Under the pieces are notes generated by a model that saw only the letters and a program-made list of their open reading frames with translations, made no database searches and was not told where the DNA came from. The position numbers were made by a program, and so were the translations under genes. A stretch of DNA of 64,000 nt, from the NCBI RefSeq assembly GCF_017355365.1, contig NZ_JADIJR010000002.1, positions 1 to 64,000 on the forward strand, read 5' to 3'. Below, in pieces: positions 30,466 to 39,047 of the stretch. Numbering within the stretch: the first letter of the stretch is position 1; every line of letters begins with the position of its first letter. Origin of the DNA: Microbacterium sp. SD291 (GTDB lineage Bacteria; Actinomycetota; Actinomycetes; Actinomycetales; Microbacteriaceae).

Positions 30466-30552
30466 CCGTCCGCCAGCCTAACGTCGGATGCCGGCTGCGA
30501 CCGGGTTCCGCGAATCCCGAATCCCGGTCCTGCTAGGCCTTAGGGTGGGGGA

Positions 30553-31800
30553 GTGCTCGACCTCATCGCCGATCTGAGCCCCGATCCTGGACGTCCCGCA
30601 GTCGCCCCGGAGTGGGCGGACCCCGCTCGCTACTGGCCCCGCCTGAGCGCGGCCACCGGGCATCTGCCCGCTCCCGTCGCGGTGATCGACCGCGAAGCGC
30701 TCCGGCACAACGCCATGGACCTGCTCGTGCGCGCGGGCGGGCTGCCGATCCGGGTCGCCTCCAAATCGGTGCGGGTGCGCGCCGTTCTCGACGCCGTGCT
30801 GAAGCTGCCGGGGTTCCGCGGCATCCTGGCCTTCACTCTCGCTGAGGCCCTCTGGCTCGCCGAGGAGCACGACGATGTGGTGGTCGGATATCCGACCGTC
30901 GACAGGACGAGCCTGGAGCGGCTTCTCGCCGACGAGGAGGCGGCACGGCGCATCACCCTCATGGTCGACGACATGACCCACCTCGATCTGATCGACAGCG
31001 TCTCGCCGCCGCAGAGCCGCCCGCAGGTCCGCGTCGCGATCGATGTCGACGCCTCACTCCGCTCGGCGGTCCTCGGGCACATCGGCGTCCGGCGTTCGAC
31101 CCTCTTCACGGCGGGTGAGGTCGCCGCGTTCGCGAGGAGGATCGCGCGACGCCCCGGCTTCCGGCTCGTGGGTCTGCAGATGTACGAGGCGCAGATCGCC
31201 GGGCAGGGGGATGCCGCTGGTCCGGGTGCACCGGTGATCCGCCTCGTCCAGGCGCGCTCGCGCGACGAGCTCCGCGAGCGCCGCGCCGCGATCGCCTCCG
31301 CGCTGACGGATGTCGCCCCGCTCGAGTTCCTCAACGGCGGCGGCACCGGCTCGTTGGAGTTCACCGGCAGCGACGAGTCGCTCACCGAGGCGAGCGCGGG
31401 CAGCGGCCTGCTCGGCGGTCACCTGTTCGACGGCTACCGGTCGTTCCGGCCTGCACCGGCATCCGCCTTCGCCTTCGACGTCGTGCGGCGACCCGCGGCG
31501 GACATCGCGACCGTCCTCGGCGGCGGCTGGATCGCCTCCGGTCCTGCGCTCGCGTCCCGGCAGCCGCTCCCGGTCTGGCCGGCGGGGCTGCGCACGCTTC
31601 CCCGCGAGGCGGCAGGAGAGGTGCAGACGCCGTTGCGGGGCGCCTCGGCACGCGGGCTCGGCCTCGGCGACCGCGTATGGTTCCGCCACGCCAAGAGCGG
31701 CGAGCCGGCCGAGCGCATCGACAGCTACCACGTCGTCTCCGGCGACGAGGTCATCGATGAGCTCCCCACGTATCGCGGCGAGGGAAAGGCGTTCCTGTGA
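30553..31800 (+). CDS. D-threonine aldolase/alanine-racemase-fold PLP enzyme
   Basis: 415 aa of fold-type III PLP family (amino acid deaminase/aldolase). PVAVIDREALRHNAMDLLVRAGGLPIRVASKSVR contains the PLP lysine (VASKSVR), as in D-threonine aldolases. The C-terminal barrel part reads ATVLGGGWIASGPA. The substrate, a D-3-hydroxy amino acid or related, is inferred from family. The GTG start has TAGGGT 6 nt upstream. The stop overlaps the next gene by 4 bp (GTGA), so the two are translationally coupled. Confidence 0.87.
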   Translation: MLDLIADLSPDPGRPAVAPEWADPARYWPRLSAATGHLPAPVAVIDREALRHNAMDLLVRAGGLPIRVASKSVRVRAVLDAVLKLPGFRGILAFTLAEALWLAEEHDDVVVGYPTVDRTSLERLLADEEAARRITLMVDDMTHLDLIDSVSPPQSRPQVRVAIDVDASLRSAVLGHIGVRRSTLFTAGEVAAFARRIARRPGFRLVGLQMYEAQIAGQGDAAGPGAPVIRLVQARSRDELRERRAAIASALTDVAPLEFLNGGGTGSLEFTGSDESLTEASAGSGLLGGHLFDGYRSFRPAPASAFAFDVVRRPAADIATVLGGGWIASGPALASRQPLPVWPAGLRTLPREAAGEVQTPLRGASARGLGLGDRVWFRHAKSGEPAERIDSYHVVSGDEVIDELPTYRGEGKAFL

Positions 31801-33110
31801 CGAGAATCGGCGGCACCTGGGAGAACTGGGCGCGGACGGCCCGGATGCGTCCGGTCCGCGTCGAGCGCCCGCGGACCCCCGAAGGCGTCCACCGCGCGGT
31901 GAGAGCGGCGGTCACGCACGGGCTGCCCGTGAAGGCGGTCGGGGCGGGCCACAGCTTCAGCGGGATCGCCGTCGCACCGGGAGTCCTCCTCGAGCTCGAC
32001 GACCTGCAGGGCCTGGTGTCGGCCGACACGGCGACCGGCCGGGTCACGCTCCTCGCCGGCACCCGGCTGCATCGGGTCCCCGCGCTGCTCGCGCCCTACG
32101 GCCTCGCCATGCAGAACCTCGGCGACATCGATCGTCAGTCGATCTCCGGCGCGATCTCCACGGGCACCCATGGCACCGGCGCCGGCTTCGGCGGTCTCGC
32201 CACCCAGGTGACCGGCATCACGATGATCACGGCGGACGGCGAGTTCCTCCGCATCGACGAGCACCAGAACGCTGAGCTGCTGCCCGCCGCCGCCCTCGGC
32301 CTCGGTGCGCTCGGGATCATCGTCGAGGTGACCCTGCAGTGCGTTCCCGCGTTCGTGCTGCAGGCGGTCGACGAGCCCGCGCCGCTGGAGGATGTGCTCG
32401 TGACGCTCGCAGACCGCGTCGCGGCATCCGATCACTTCGAGTTCTACTGGTTCCCGCACACCGAGGTCGCTCTGACCAAGCGCCAGACGCGTCTGCCCGA
32501 GTCGACCCGCCGGGAGCCTCTCCCGCTCCTGGGCAGATGGGTCGATGAGACCCTGCTGGCGAACGGCGTCTACCGGGCCGTGTGTGCCGCTGGGCGGGTC
32601 GTTCCGGCGATCACGCCGCCGTTCAGCAGGATCGCCGTGAAGCTCACCGGCGATCGCCGTTACACCGATCTGTCTCATCGCGTGCTGACCCAGAGCAGGA
32701 CGGTGCGTTTCCGCGAGATGGAGTACGCGCTCCCAGCCGAGAACGTCGTTCCGGCGTTCCGCGAGGTGCAGGCTCTGATCGCGGCGCGCGGGTGGCGGGT
32801 CGAGTTCCCGATCGAGGTCCGCTTCGCCGCGGAGGACGACAGGTGGCTGTCCACCGCCTACGGGCGGGCGAGCGGCTACATCGCGGTGCATCGCTACTGG
32901 AGAGCGAACCCCACCGCCTACTTCGAAGCCGTCGAGCGGATCATGCTCGAGCATGGCGGGCGTCCGCACTGGGGCAAGATGCACACTCTCGGTGCGGCGC
33001 AGCTGCGCACGCGCTACCCGCGCTTCGACGACTTCACGGCCCTTCGCGACCGCCTGGACCCGGAGCGCCGGTTCACGAACCGGCACCTCGATCGCGTGCT
33101 CGGTGAGTGA
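31797..33110 (+). CDS. FAD-linked sugar-1,4-lactone oxidase family protein
   Basis: 437 aa, gulono/arabinono-lactone oxidase type. The FAD_binding_4 domain includes KAVGAGHSFSGIA (the His position that carries covalent FAD in some members) and GAISTGTHGTG. The C-terminal ALO domain ends with the diagnostic RPHWGKMH motif. It should oxidise an aldonolactone or alditol; bacterial members differ in substrate. The GTG start overlaps the previous stop, so the pair is probably a two-gene operon. Confidence 0.88.
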   Translation: MTRIGGTWENWARTARMRPVRVERPRTPEGVHRAVRAAVTHGLPVKAVGAGHSFSGIAVAPGVLLELDDLQGLVSADTATGRVTLLAGTRLHRVPALLAPYGLAMQNLGDIDRQSISGAISTGTHGTGAGFGGLATQVTGITMITADGEFLRIDEHQNAELLPAAALGLGALGIIVEVTLQCVPAFVLQAVDEPAPLEDVLVTLADRVAASDHFEFYWFPHTEVALTKRQTRLPESTRREPLPLLGRWVDETLLANGVYRAVCAAGRVVPAITPPFSRIAVKLTGDRRYTDLSHRVLTQSRTVRFREMEYALPAENVVPAFREVQALIAARGWRVEFPIEVRFAAEDDRWLSTAYGRASGYIAVHRYWRANPTAYFEAVERIMLEHGGRPHWGKMHTLGAAQLRTRYPRFDDFTALRDRLDPERRFTNRHLDRVLGE

Positions 33111-33213
33111 CCGGGTCGGCGCCGGATGGGCGCCTTCGGGGGCGCGGCGTACCCAGTCGACGCGCAGACTGCGCCGATAGGATGAGACAAACACGAGGAA
33201 GGGTGGGCCTCTG

Positions 33214-33780
33214 ATGGAATGGCTCGTGCCGGTACTGATCGTCGTCGGAGTGATTCTGCTCGTCGGCATCTACCTGTGGGCGACGTACAACTCGCTGGTG
33301 CAGCTGAACGTCCGCGTCGACGAGGCGTGGAGCGGCATCACGGTGCAGCTCAAGAGACGGGCCGACCTCATCCCGAATCTCATAGAGACCGTGAAGGGCT
33401 ACGCGTCCCACGAGAAGGCCGTCTTCGAGAACGTCACCCGTGCACGCGCCGAGACGCTCTCCGCGAGCGGTCCCGGTGAAGCGGGTATCGCCGAGGGGCA
33501 CCTGCAGCAGGCGCTGCGCAGTCTCTTCGCGGTCGCCGAGGCGTACCCCCAGCTGCAGGCGAGCCAGAACTTCCTGCAGATCCAGCACGCGCTCGTCGAC
33601 ACCGAAGACAAGATCCAGGCCGCGCGCCGGTTCTACAACGGGGGAGTGCGCGAGCTGAACACCAAGATCAAGGTGTTCCCGAACAACCTCTTCGCGAAGG
33701 GCCTCGGCTTCACCGAACGCGAGTTCTTCGAGGTGGCCGACAGCGGCGCGATCTCCGAGCCGCCCCGCGTGCAGTTCTGA
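33214..33780 (+). CDS. lemA: LemA family protein
   Basis: 188 aa. One N-terminal membrane helix (about 4-24) is followed by the conserved YNSLVQLNVRVDEAWSGITVQLKRR block and NLIETVKGYASHEK, with the soluble four-helix domain ending in NTKIKVFPNNLFA. The cellular role of LemA proteins is not settled. TAGGAT at 33178-33183 could be the -10, and GAGGAAGGG is the ribosome-binding site. Terminated by the hairpin just downstream. Confidence 0.95.
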   Translation: MEWLVPVLIVVGVILLVGIYLWATYNSLVQLNVRVDEAWSGITVQLKRRADLIPNLIETVKGYASHEKAVFENVTRARAETLSASGPGEAGIAEGHLQQALRSLFAVAEAYPQLQASQNFLQIQHALVDTEDKIQAARRFYNGGVRELNTKIKVFPNNLFAKGLGFTEREFFEVADSGAISEPPRVQF

Positions 33781-33800
33781 CGCGTTCCCGTCTCTGACAC

Positions 33801-33829
33801 GAAGGCCCGATGCCCAGCATCGGGCCTTC
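33801..33829. terminator. Terminator hairpin after lemA
   Basis: GAAGGCCCGATGC (33801-33813) pairs with GCATCGGGCCTTC (33817-33829) across a CCA loop, a perfect 13-bp stem. It lies between convergent lemA and the YcaQ-like gene and can serve both. Confidence 0.85.
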
Positions 33830-33853
33830 TGCGTGTCGTGAGCTCTCGGGTGC

Positions 33854-35113
33854 TCAGGCCGCATTCTCCCTGGTGTGCACATGGCGTCCGACCGGGATGT
33901 CGGGCTGGGCGCGCAGCGCCGAATGCACCGCATCCGCCGCAGTGCCCCACCCGGAGACGGAGATGTTCTCGAGGCCCTGCCACGACGCGGCGCGCGCCAG
34001 CTCGGCGGCGACCCGCTCGGCGTCCTCGGGCTTCGCCTGCGGCTCCCACCATGCCGACTGCACACGCAGCGTGGACTCCTGCCGGTCGGCTTTCAGATCG
34101 ACGCGGGCGACGATCCGGTCTCCCACCAGCACCGGCAGCGAGTAGTACCCGTAGAGCCGCTTCTCGGCGGGGACGTAGATCTCGATGCGGTAGTCGAGCT
34201 CGAACGCCCGCAGGGCTCGGTCCCGGAACCAGACCACCGGATCGAACGGCGTGAGCAGCGCCGCGGCATCCACCTTTCTCGGCAGCACGGCGTCGCGATG
34301 CCGCCAGGCGGGCAGCGGCCGCCCGCCGCGCTCCCAGCCCCGCACCCGCACGGGCAGCAGCTCGCCCTCGTCCTCCAGCTCGGAGATCGCGTGAGCGATC
34401 GCACCGCGATCGCGGATGCGGTAGTAGTCGGCGAGGTCCGACTGCGTGGCGACGCCCGAGGATCTCGCTGCGCGACGGATCAGCTCACGGATGGCATCGG
34501 GAGTCGGGATCTCCTGAGAGCGGATGGCGTCGGGGATGACGTGCTCGGCGAGCGCATACGTGCGCTCGAAGCCCTTCCGGCCGCTGATGGCGACGTCGCC
34601 GATGCGCCACATGTGCTCGAGGGCGACCTTCACGTCGTCCCAGTCCCACCAGGTGCCGCGCTCGCGTGGCGCATCCGCCCTGATGTCGGCGGGGCGCAGA
34701 GGGCCGCGGGTGCGGAGTTCATCCTGCACCCACTGCAAGGTGCGGGCGTTGCTCGCGGCCCAGGAGCCGGGGGCGGTGTACCGGTCGCGGAAGTACTCCA
34801 TCCGGAACCGCCACAGCGGCCAGTCCTCGATGGGGATGAAAGTGGCCTCATGCGCGAGATACTCGACGTAGTGCGTGGTCCGGGAGAGGAAGACCCGGTC
34901 GAGCAGCGACGGATCGTAGGCGCCGAGCCGGGAGAACAGCGGCATGTAGTGCGAACGTGCGAACACGTTGACCGAGTCGATCTGCAGCACTCCGAGCCGA
35001 TCCATCACCCGGTGCACGTGACGGGCCGAGACGGATGCCGGGCGGGCGCGCGTGAAGCCCTGTGCGGCCAGCGCGAGCCGGCGGGCGCGAGCGGAGCTGA
35101 GGGTGTCGGTCAC
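33854..35113 (-). CDS. Winged-helix YcaQ-like (HTH_42) protein, putative crosslink-repair glycosylase
   Basis: 419 aa with the HTH_42/YcaQ organisation. ARRLALAAQGF opens the first winged helix, and the motif VLQIDSVNV supplies Gln44 and Asp46 in the place of the QxD catalytic motif of interstrand-crosslink glycosylases. Later blocks include LLTPFDPVVWFRDRALRAFELDYRIEIY and KRLYGYYSLPVLVGDR, both typical. The GTG start at 35113 is chosen over an upstream ATG because TACGCT (35125-35120) lies exactly 6 nt before it. Glycosylase activity is inferred from homologues. Confidence 0.88.
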   Translation of the reverse strand: MTDTLSSARARRLALAAQGFTRARPASVSARHVHRVMDRLGVLQIDSVNVFARSHYMPLFSRLGAYDPSLLDRVFLSRTTHYVEYLAHEATFIPIEDWPLWRFRMEYFRDRYTAPGSWAASNARTLQWVQDELRTRGPLRPADIRADAPRERGTWWDWDDVKVALEHMWRIGDVAISGRKGFERTYALAEHVIPDAIRSQEIPTPDAIRELIRRAARSSGVATQSDLADYYRIRDRGAIAHAISELEDEGELLPVRVRGWERGGRPLPAWRHRDAVLPRKVDAAALLTPFDPVVWFRDRALRAFELDYRIEIYVPAEKRLYGYYSLPVLVGDRIVARVDLKADRQESTLRVQSAWWEPQAKPEDAERVAAELARAASWQGLENISVSGWGTAADAVHSALRAQPDIPVGRHVHTRENAA

Positions 35114-35204
35114 CGTGTCAGCGTATCCGCGGGCTCGGACATCGCGTCCGCGATCGTTCGTCACCTGTTCATGCCCGCTCCCGCGCGCCGCTTAGACTGA
35201 GGCG

Positions 35205-36401
35205 ATGAGTGAAGAGCAGCGACCACGGCTGAGGGATCTCTTCCGCCCGCGCCCCATCTCGCCCGACCGGACCGTGACCACGGAAGCCGACGAGGCAGTC
35301 CCATTCGGCCTTCGGGTCGCCGCGGCCTATGCCTGGCGTGCTCTCCTGATCGCCGCGGTCGTCGCCGGCTTCATCTGGATCGTCATCCAGCTCAAGCTCC
35401 TGGTGATCCCGCTGATGGTCGGCATCCTGATCGCGGCCCTCCTCTGGCCCGCCTTCGAATGGATGCTCCGGCGCAGGTTCCCGCGCTGGCTGGCGGTCGC
35501 GATCTCCGTGGTCGGCACGCTCGCCATCGTCTCCGTCCTGCTCTGGCTGGTGATCTGGCAGGTGCGCGCCCAGCTGCCCGAGGTCCAGGCGCGCACGGCC
35601 GGCGCCGTGGAGCAGTTCCGCCAGTTCCTGCTCGACGGCCCGCTCAACCTCAGCGAGGACCAGATCCAGGGCTACCTCGACCAGGGCTTCGAGCTGATCA
35701 ACGAGCAGGCGCAGCTGCTCTGGAACGGTGCGCTCGCGGTCGGCTCGACGGCCGCCCACGTGGTCACCGGTGCCGTGCTCGCCCTGTTCATCCTGATCTG
35801 CCTGCTCGCCGACGGCGCGGGTATCTGGCGCTGGACGCTCCGTCTGTTCCCGCGTGCCGCGCGTCCGGCCGCCGACGGCGCCGCCCGCAACGGCTGGGCC
35901 ACCCTCACCAACTACGCCCGGACGCAGCTGCTGGTCGCGGCGATCGACGCCATCGGCATCGGCGTCGGCGCGGCGCTGCTCGGCGTTCCGCTCGCGATCC
36001 CGGTGGCGGTCCTGGTCTTCCTCGGCTCGTTCGTCCCGATCGTCGGCGCCGTCGTCACCGGTGCGTTCGCCGTGCTGCTCGCACTCGTCTACAACGGCCC
36101 GCTGATCGCTCTCGCGATGCTCGCCGTCGTGCTCGGCGTGCAGCAGCTCGAGGGGCACATCCTGCAGCCGATCCTGATGGGCTCGGCCGTGAAGGTGCAC
36201 CCGCTCGCCGTCGTGCTCGTCGTCGCCGGCGGGTCCATGGTCGGCGGCATCCCCGGCGCGCTGTTCGCGGTGCCTCTGGCCGCGTTCATCAACGTCGCGG
36301 CGGTCACCGTCAGCACCGGGTCATGGCGCACCGGCGACCAGCCCGACGCAGACCTTATCTGGAGCACAGTTCCGCGGCAGCGGGTACGGAGGAATCGATG
36401 A
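35205..36401 (+). CDS. AI-2E family transporter (TqsA/PerM-like)
   Basis: 398-aa membrane protein with about eight helices. Hydrophobic pairs cluster at about 45-85, 100-125, 185-205 and 235-365, and the conserved region FLGSFVPIVGAVVTGAFAVLLAL plus VQQLEGHILQPILMG identify the family. Members export diverse solutes, and autoinducer-2 transport should not be assumed. TAGACT lies 6 nt before the ATG. Its stop overlaps the ilvA start (ATGA). Confidence 0.92.
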   Translation: MSEEQRPRLRDLFRPRPISPDRTVTTEADEAVPFGLRVAAAYAWRALLIAAVVAGFIWIVIQLKLLVIPLMVGILIAALLWPAFEWMLRRRFPRWLAVAISVVGTLAIVSVLLWLVIWQVRAQLPEVQARTAGAVEQFRQFLLDGPLNLSEDQIQGYLDQGFELINEQAQLLWNGALAVGSTAAHVVTGAVLALFILICLLADGAGIWRWTLRLFPRAARPAADGAARNGWATLTNYARTQLLVAAIDAIGIGVGAALLGVPLAIPVAVLVFLGSFVPIVGAVVTGAFAVLLALVYNGPLIALAMLAVVLGVQQLEGHILQPILMGSAVKVHPLAVVLVVAGGSMVGGIPGALFAVPLAAFINVAAVTVSTGSWRTGDQPDADLIWSTVPRQRVRRNR

Positions 36402-37627
36402 GCGCAATCCCCAGCCTGGACGAGTTCGAGCAAGCGGCTCAGAGTCTGGCTGAGGTGATCGAGCACACGCCGACCCTGCCGTCGCGAGCGCTCTCCAGCA
36501 TCCTCGGCGCCCCCGTCCTCCTCAAGATGGAGAACCTGCAGCGCACCGGGTCGTTCAAGATCCGCGGCGCCGCGTACCGCCTCTCGCGGCTGAGCCAGGA
36601 GGAGCGCGCGCGGGGCGTCGTCGCGGCATCCGCTGGCAACCACGCGCAGGGCGTCGCCCTGGCAGCGCAGGCGCTCGGCATCTCGGCGACGATCTTCATG
36701 CCGCTCGGCGTGCCGGTCCCGAAGCTGCTGGCGACCCGCGGCTACGGCGCCGACGTCGTGCTCGAGGGGGAGACGGTGGCCACCTCGCTCCGGCTCGCTG
36801 CCGAGTTCGCCGAGCGCACCGGCGCGGTGCTCATCCATCCCTTCGACCACCGCGACGTCGTGATCGGGCAGGGGACCCTCGGGCTCGAACTGCTCGACGA
36901 CGCCCCCGAGGTCGACACGATCCTGCTCGGCATCGGCGGCGGCGGACTCATCGCCGGCGTGGCCGCGGCAGTCAAAGCCCGTGCGAAGGAACTCGGCCGG
37001 TCCGTCCGCATCATCGGCGTCCAGGCCGAGAACGCCGCCGCGGTTCCGCCCTCGCTCGACGCGGGGCGTCCGGTCGAGATCGAGACGAAGCCGACCATCG
37101 CCGACGGCATCCTGGTCGCGCGCCCGGGCGAGATCCCGTTCGACATCATCAAGGAACTCGTCGACGAGGTCGTCACGGTCTCCGACGACGATCTGGCTCG
37201 CGCCATCCTGATCCTGCTCGAGCAGGCGAAGGTCGTCGCCGAGCCCGCCGGCGCCGCGGGCGTCGCCGCGATCCTCTCGGGCAAGATCAAGGCCACGGGC
37301 ACCACGATGGCGGTGATCTCCGGCGGCAACATCGACCCGCTGCTGCTGCAGCGCGTGGTCTCCCACGGCCTCGCAGCCTCTGGCAGGTACCTCACGATCC
37401 GCATCCCGCTGCCCGACCGCCCCGGTCAGCTCGCGCGCGTGTCCGAGCTCATCGCCGAGGCGGGTGCGAACGTCATCGAGGCGATGCACACCCGGCACGG
37501 TCACGGACTCCAGATCACCGAGGTCATCCTCGAGCTCAGCGTGGAGACGCGCGGAGCGGAGCACTCCGAGCACACGCTCGACACGCTCCGCCGCGCCGGC
37601 TTCGCGCCGATCGTCGTCCCGGACTGA
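36398..37627 (+). CDS. ilvA: Threonine ammonia-lyase with C-terminal ACT domain
   Basis: Converts threonine to 2-oxobutanoate, the first step to isoleucine, or acts catabolically; 409 aa. PLP Lys54 is in GSFKIRGAAY, and the phosphate-binding loop is GIGGGGLIAG. A single ACT-like domain occupies about 330-409 (IPLPDRPGQLARVSEL). This layout matches the shorter actinobacterial enzymes. The ATG lies behind GGAGG and overlaps the AI-2E gene by 4 bp. The reading frame stays open upstream into the AI-2E gene, but that is a shadow. Confidence 0.95.
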   Translation: MSAIPSLDEFEQAAQSLAEVIEHTPTLPSRALSSILGAPVLLKMENLQRTGSFKIRGAAYRLSRLSQEERARGVVAASAGNHAQGVALAAQALGISATIFMPLGVPVPKLLATRGYGADVVLEGETVATSLRLAAEFAERTGAVLIHPFDHRDVVIGQGTLGLELLDDAPEVDTILLGIGGGGLIAGVAAAVKARAKELGRSVRIIGVQAENAAAVPPSLDAGRPVEIETKPTIADGILVARPGEIPFDIIKELVDEVVTVSDDDLARAILILLEQAKVVAEPAGAAGVAAILSGKIKATGTTMAVISGGNIDPLLLQRVVSHGLAASGRYLTIRIPLPDRPGQLARVSELIAEAGANVIEAMHTRHGHGLQITEVILELSVETRGAEHSEHTLDTLRRAGFAPIVVPD

Positions 37628-37687
37628 CCCTTCGACGGGCTCAGGGACCCTTCGACGGGCTCAGGGACCCAGCGACGGGCTCGGGGA
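37628..37687 (+). repeat. Three tandem 20-bp units of a dispersed repeat
   Basis: CCCTTCGACGGGCTCAGGGA occurs twice (37628-37647, 37648-37667), then CCCAGCGACGGGCTCGGGGA (37668-37687). The first starts on the base after the ilvA stop. The same motif is inside hisS at 16026-16049. It separates ilvA from its terminator. Confidence 0.9.
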
Positions 37688-37698
37688 CCCAGCGCATA

Positions 37699-37734
37699 CG
37701 AGAAAGCCCCGTCCGGCCGGACGGGGCTTTCTCG
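37699..37734. terminator. Perfect 36-nt palindromic terminator between ilvA and greA
   Basis: CGAGAAAGCCCCGTCCGG is followed immediately by its exact reverse complement. With A-rich and T-rich ends (GAAAG/CTTTC) it can work in both directions between the convergent genes. Confidence 0.88.
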
Positions 37735-37748
37735 CGTGAACGCGGCGG

Positions 37749-38237
37749 TCAGCCGGTGTAGGTCTCGACGTTCACGATCTCGACCGAGATCGAGCGGCCG
37801 TTCGGGGCCTCGTACGACGACTTCTCGCCGACCTTGAGGCCGAGGATCGCCTGTCCGAGCGGGCTGGCCTCGCTGTACACGTCGAGTTCGCTGCCGACGG
37901 CGATCTCGCGGCTGCCGAGGAGGAAGACCTCCTCGCCGCCGGCGACCACAGCGGTGACGACGGTGCCGGGTTCGACGATGCCGCGGCTCGCGGGCGCCTC
38001 GCCGACCTTGGCGGTCTTCAGCAGGCCCTCGAGGGTGCGGATGCGCGCCTCCTGTTTGCCCTGCTCGTCCTTCGCGGCGTGGTAGCCGCCGTTCTCCTTG
38101 AGGTCCCCCTCTTCGCGGGCGGCCTCGATGCGCTTGGCGATCTCGTCGCGACCGGTCGTGGACAGGTGCTCCAGCTCGGCGACGAGCCGGTCATATGCTT
38201 CCTGCGTGAGGAAGGGAACCTGAGCGTCAGTAGACAT
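37749..38237 (-). CDS. greA: Transcription elongation factor GreA
   Basis: Stimulates transcript cleavage in backtracked RNA polymerase; 162 aa, normal length. The coiled-coil N-domain carries the acidic tip AAREEGDLKENGGYHAAKDEQ, and the C-terminal FKBP-like domain ends SPLGQAILGLKVGEKSSYEAPNG. The ATG has a GAAGGAG ribosome-binding site. DUF4307 lies upstream on the same strand, separated by a hairpin. Confidence 0.97.
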   Translation of the reverse strand: MSTDAQVPFLTQEAYDRLVAELEHLSTTGRDEIAKRIEAAREEGDLKENGGYHAAKDEQGKQEARIRTLEGLLKTAKVGEAPASRGIVEPGTVVTAVVAGGEEVFLLGSREIAVGSELDVYSEASPLGQAILGLKVGEKSSYEAPNGRSISVEIVNVETYTG

Positions 38238-38289
38238 GACGAAGCTCCTTCGTTAGGTACCCGCCGACGTACTGCGGGGGATATGCCAA

Positions 38290-38316
38290 GACGCCCTGGC
38301 ACGGTGCCAGGGCGTC
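38290..38316 (-). terminator. Hairpin between DUF4307 and greA
   Basis: GACGCCCTGGCA (38290-38301) pairs with TGCCAGGGCGTC (38305-38316), a 12-bp perfect stem with a 3-nt loop. It follows the DUF4307 stop on the minus strand and precedes the greA leader. Confidence 0.75.
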
Positions 38317-38333
38317 GTCTGTCTGCCAGAAGT

Positions 38334-38720
38334 CTAAGCGACCCAGCAGGTGTTCACCAAACCTGTGGTGGCCTCGGAGACGGTCGGAACCGTGGTCGAG
38401 AGCGCCTGCGAGTGGCTGTCTCCCGGCGGGATCTCGACGACCTTCCAGCCCACGACGCCGAACTCCTCGTCCAGGGCCTCGATGACGCAGACGACATTCT
38501 TCCCCTGGACGCCGGTGACCTGGAAACGCACGTCGACCGTGTGCTCGTCGACGAGTTCGAAGCCCAGATCGTCGGCATCCACCGAGTTCATCTGGCCGGC
38601 GACGGTCATCCAGCTGAACGCGCCGACGACCAGCACCGCCGCCGCGATCGTGATGACCCAGGGTCCTCGCCGTCGCCGGGTGCGGCCATAGCGTTCATCG
38701 AGCTCTTGTGCGGTCGTCAC
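38334..38720 (-). CDS. DUF4307 membrane protein
   Basis: 128 aa with a short basic cytoplasmic start (RYGRTRRRRGPW), one membrane helix (about 20-42) and an extracytoplasmic domain with the conserved VRFQVTGVQGKNVVCVIEALDEEFGVVGWKVVEIPPG. Function unknown. In many actinobacteria this gene sits between greA and the mycothiol amidase gene mca; here mca is absent and a small membrane protein gene lies divergently. GTG start behind GGAAG. Confidence 0.88.
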   Translation of the reverse strand: MTTAQELDERYGRTRRRRGPWVITIAAAVLVVGAFSWMTVAGQMNSVDADDLGFELVDEHTVDVRFQVTGVQGKNVVCVIEALDEEFGVVGWKVVEIPPGDSHSQALSTTVPTVSEATTGLVNTCWVA

Positions 38721-38788
38721 GGCGTGGGTCTTCCGGTCGTTAGGCTGGTGACTCCAGGTTATGCGACCTGCGCACGAAAGGCCGACTC

Positions 38789-39043
38789 ATGCTCGCTCTG
38801 ACCGAGACCCCGATGCCGACGCCCACGATGCCCGTGGCACCGGAGCTCGTCACGCCCGGCTTCGTCGGGTTCGCGGCCGTCGTGGTCCTCCTGATCGCCG
38901 TCATCCTGCTGATCCTCGACATGAACCGGCGAATCCGGCGCGTCCGCTACCGCGAAGAGGTCAGGGAAGAGCTGGATGCCGAGGAGGCTGCGCGCGCGGC
39001 AGAGGAAGCGGCCGACGGCTACAAGGGCGACGACAAGGACTGA
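38789..39043 (+). CDS. Small single-pass membrane protein, unknown function
   Basis: 84 aa. A Pro/Thr-rich short start precedes one clear membrane helix (about 26-46, GFVGFAAVVVLLIAVILLIL) and a charged helical tail (RRIRRVRYREEVREEL...GDDKD). A GAAAGG ribosome-binding site precedes the ATG. It lies alone between divergent DUF4307 and convergent trhA. No family is recognised with certainty. Confidence 0.72.
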   Translation: MLALTETPMPTPTMPVAPELVTPGFVGFAAVVVLLIAVILLILDMNRRIRRVRYREEVREELDAEEAARAAEEAADGYKGDDKD

Positions 39044-39047
39044 CCGG

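Noticed and set aside
35459..36397. In-frame extension of ilvA upstream through the AI-2E gene
   Set aside because: The extension is Arg/Gly/Ala-rich junk from another frame; ilvA has its own ribosome-binding site and a normal N-terminus at 36398.
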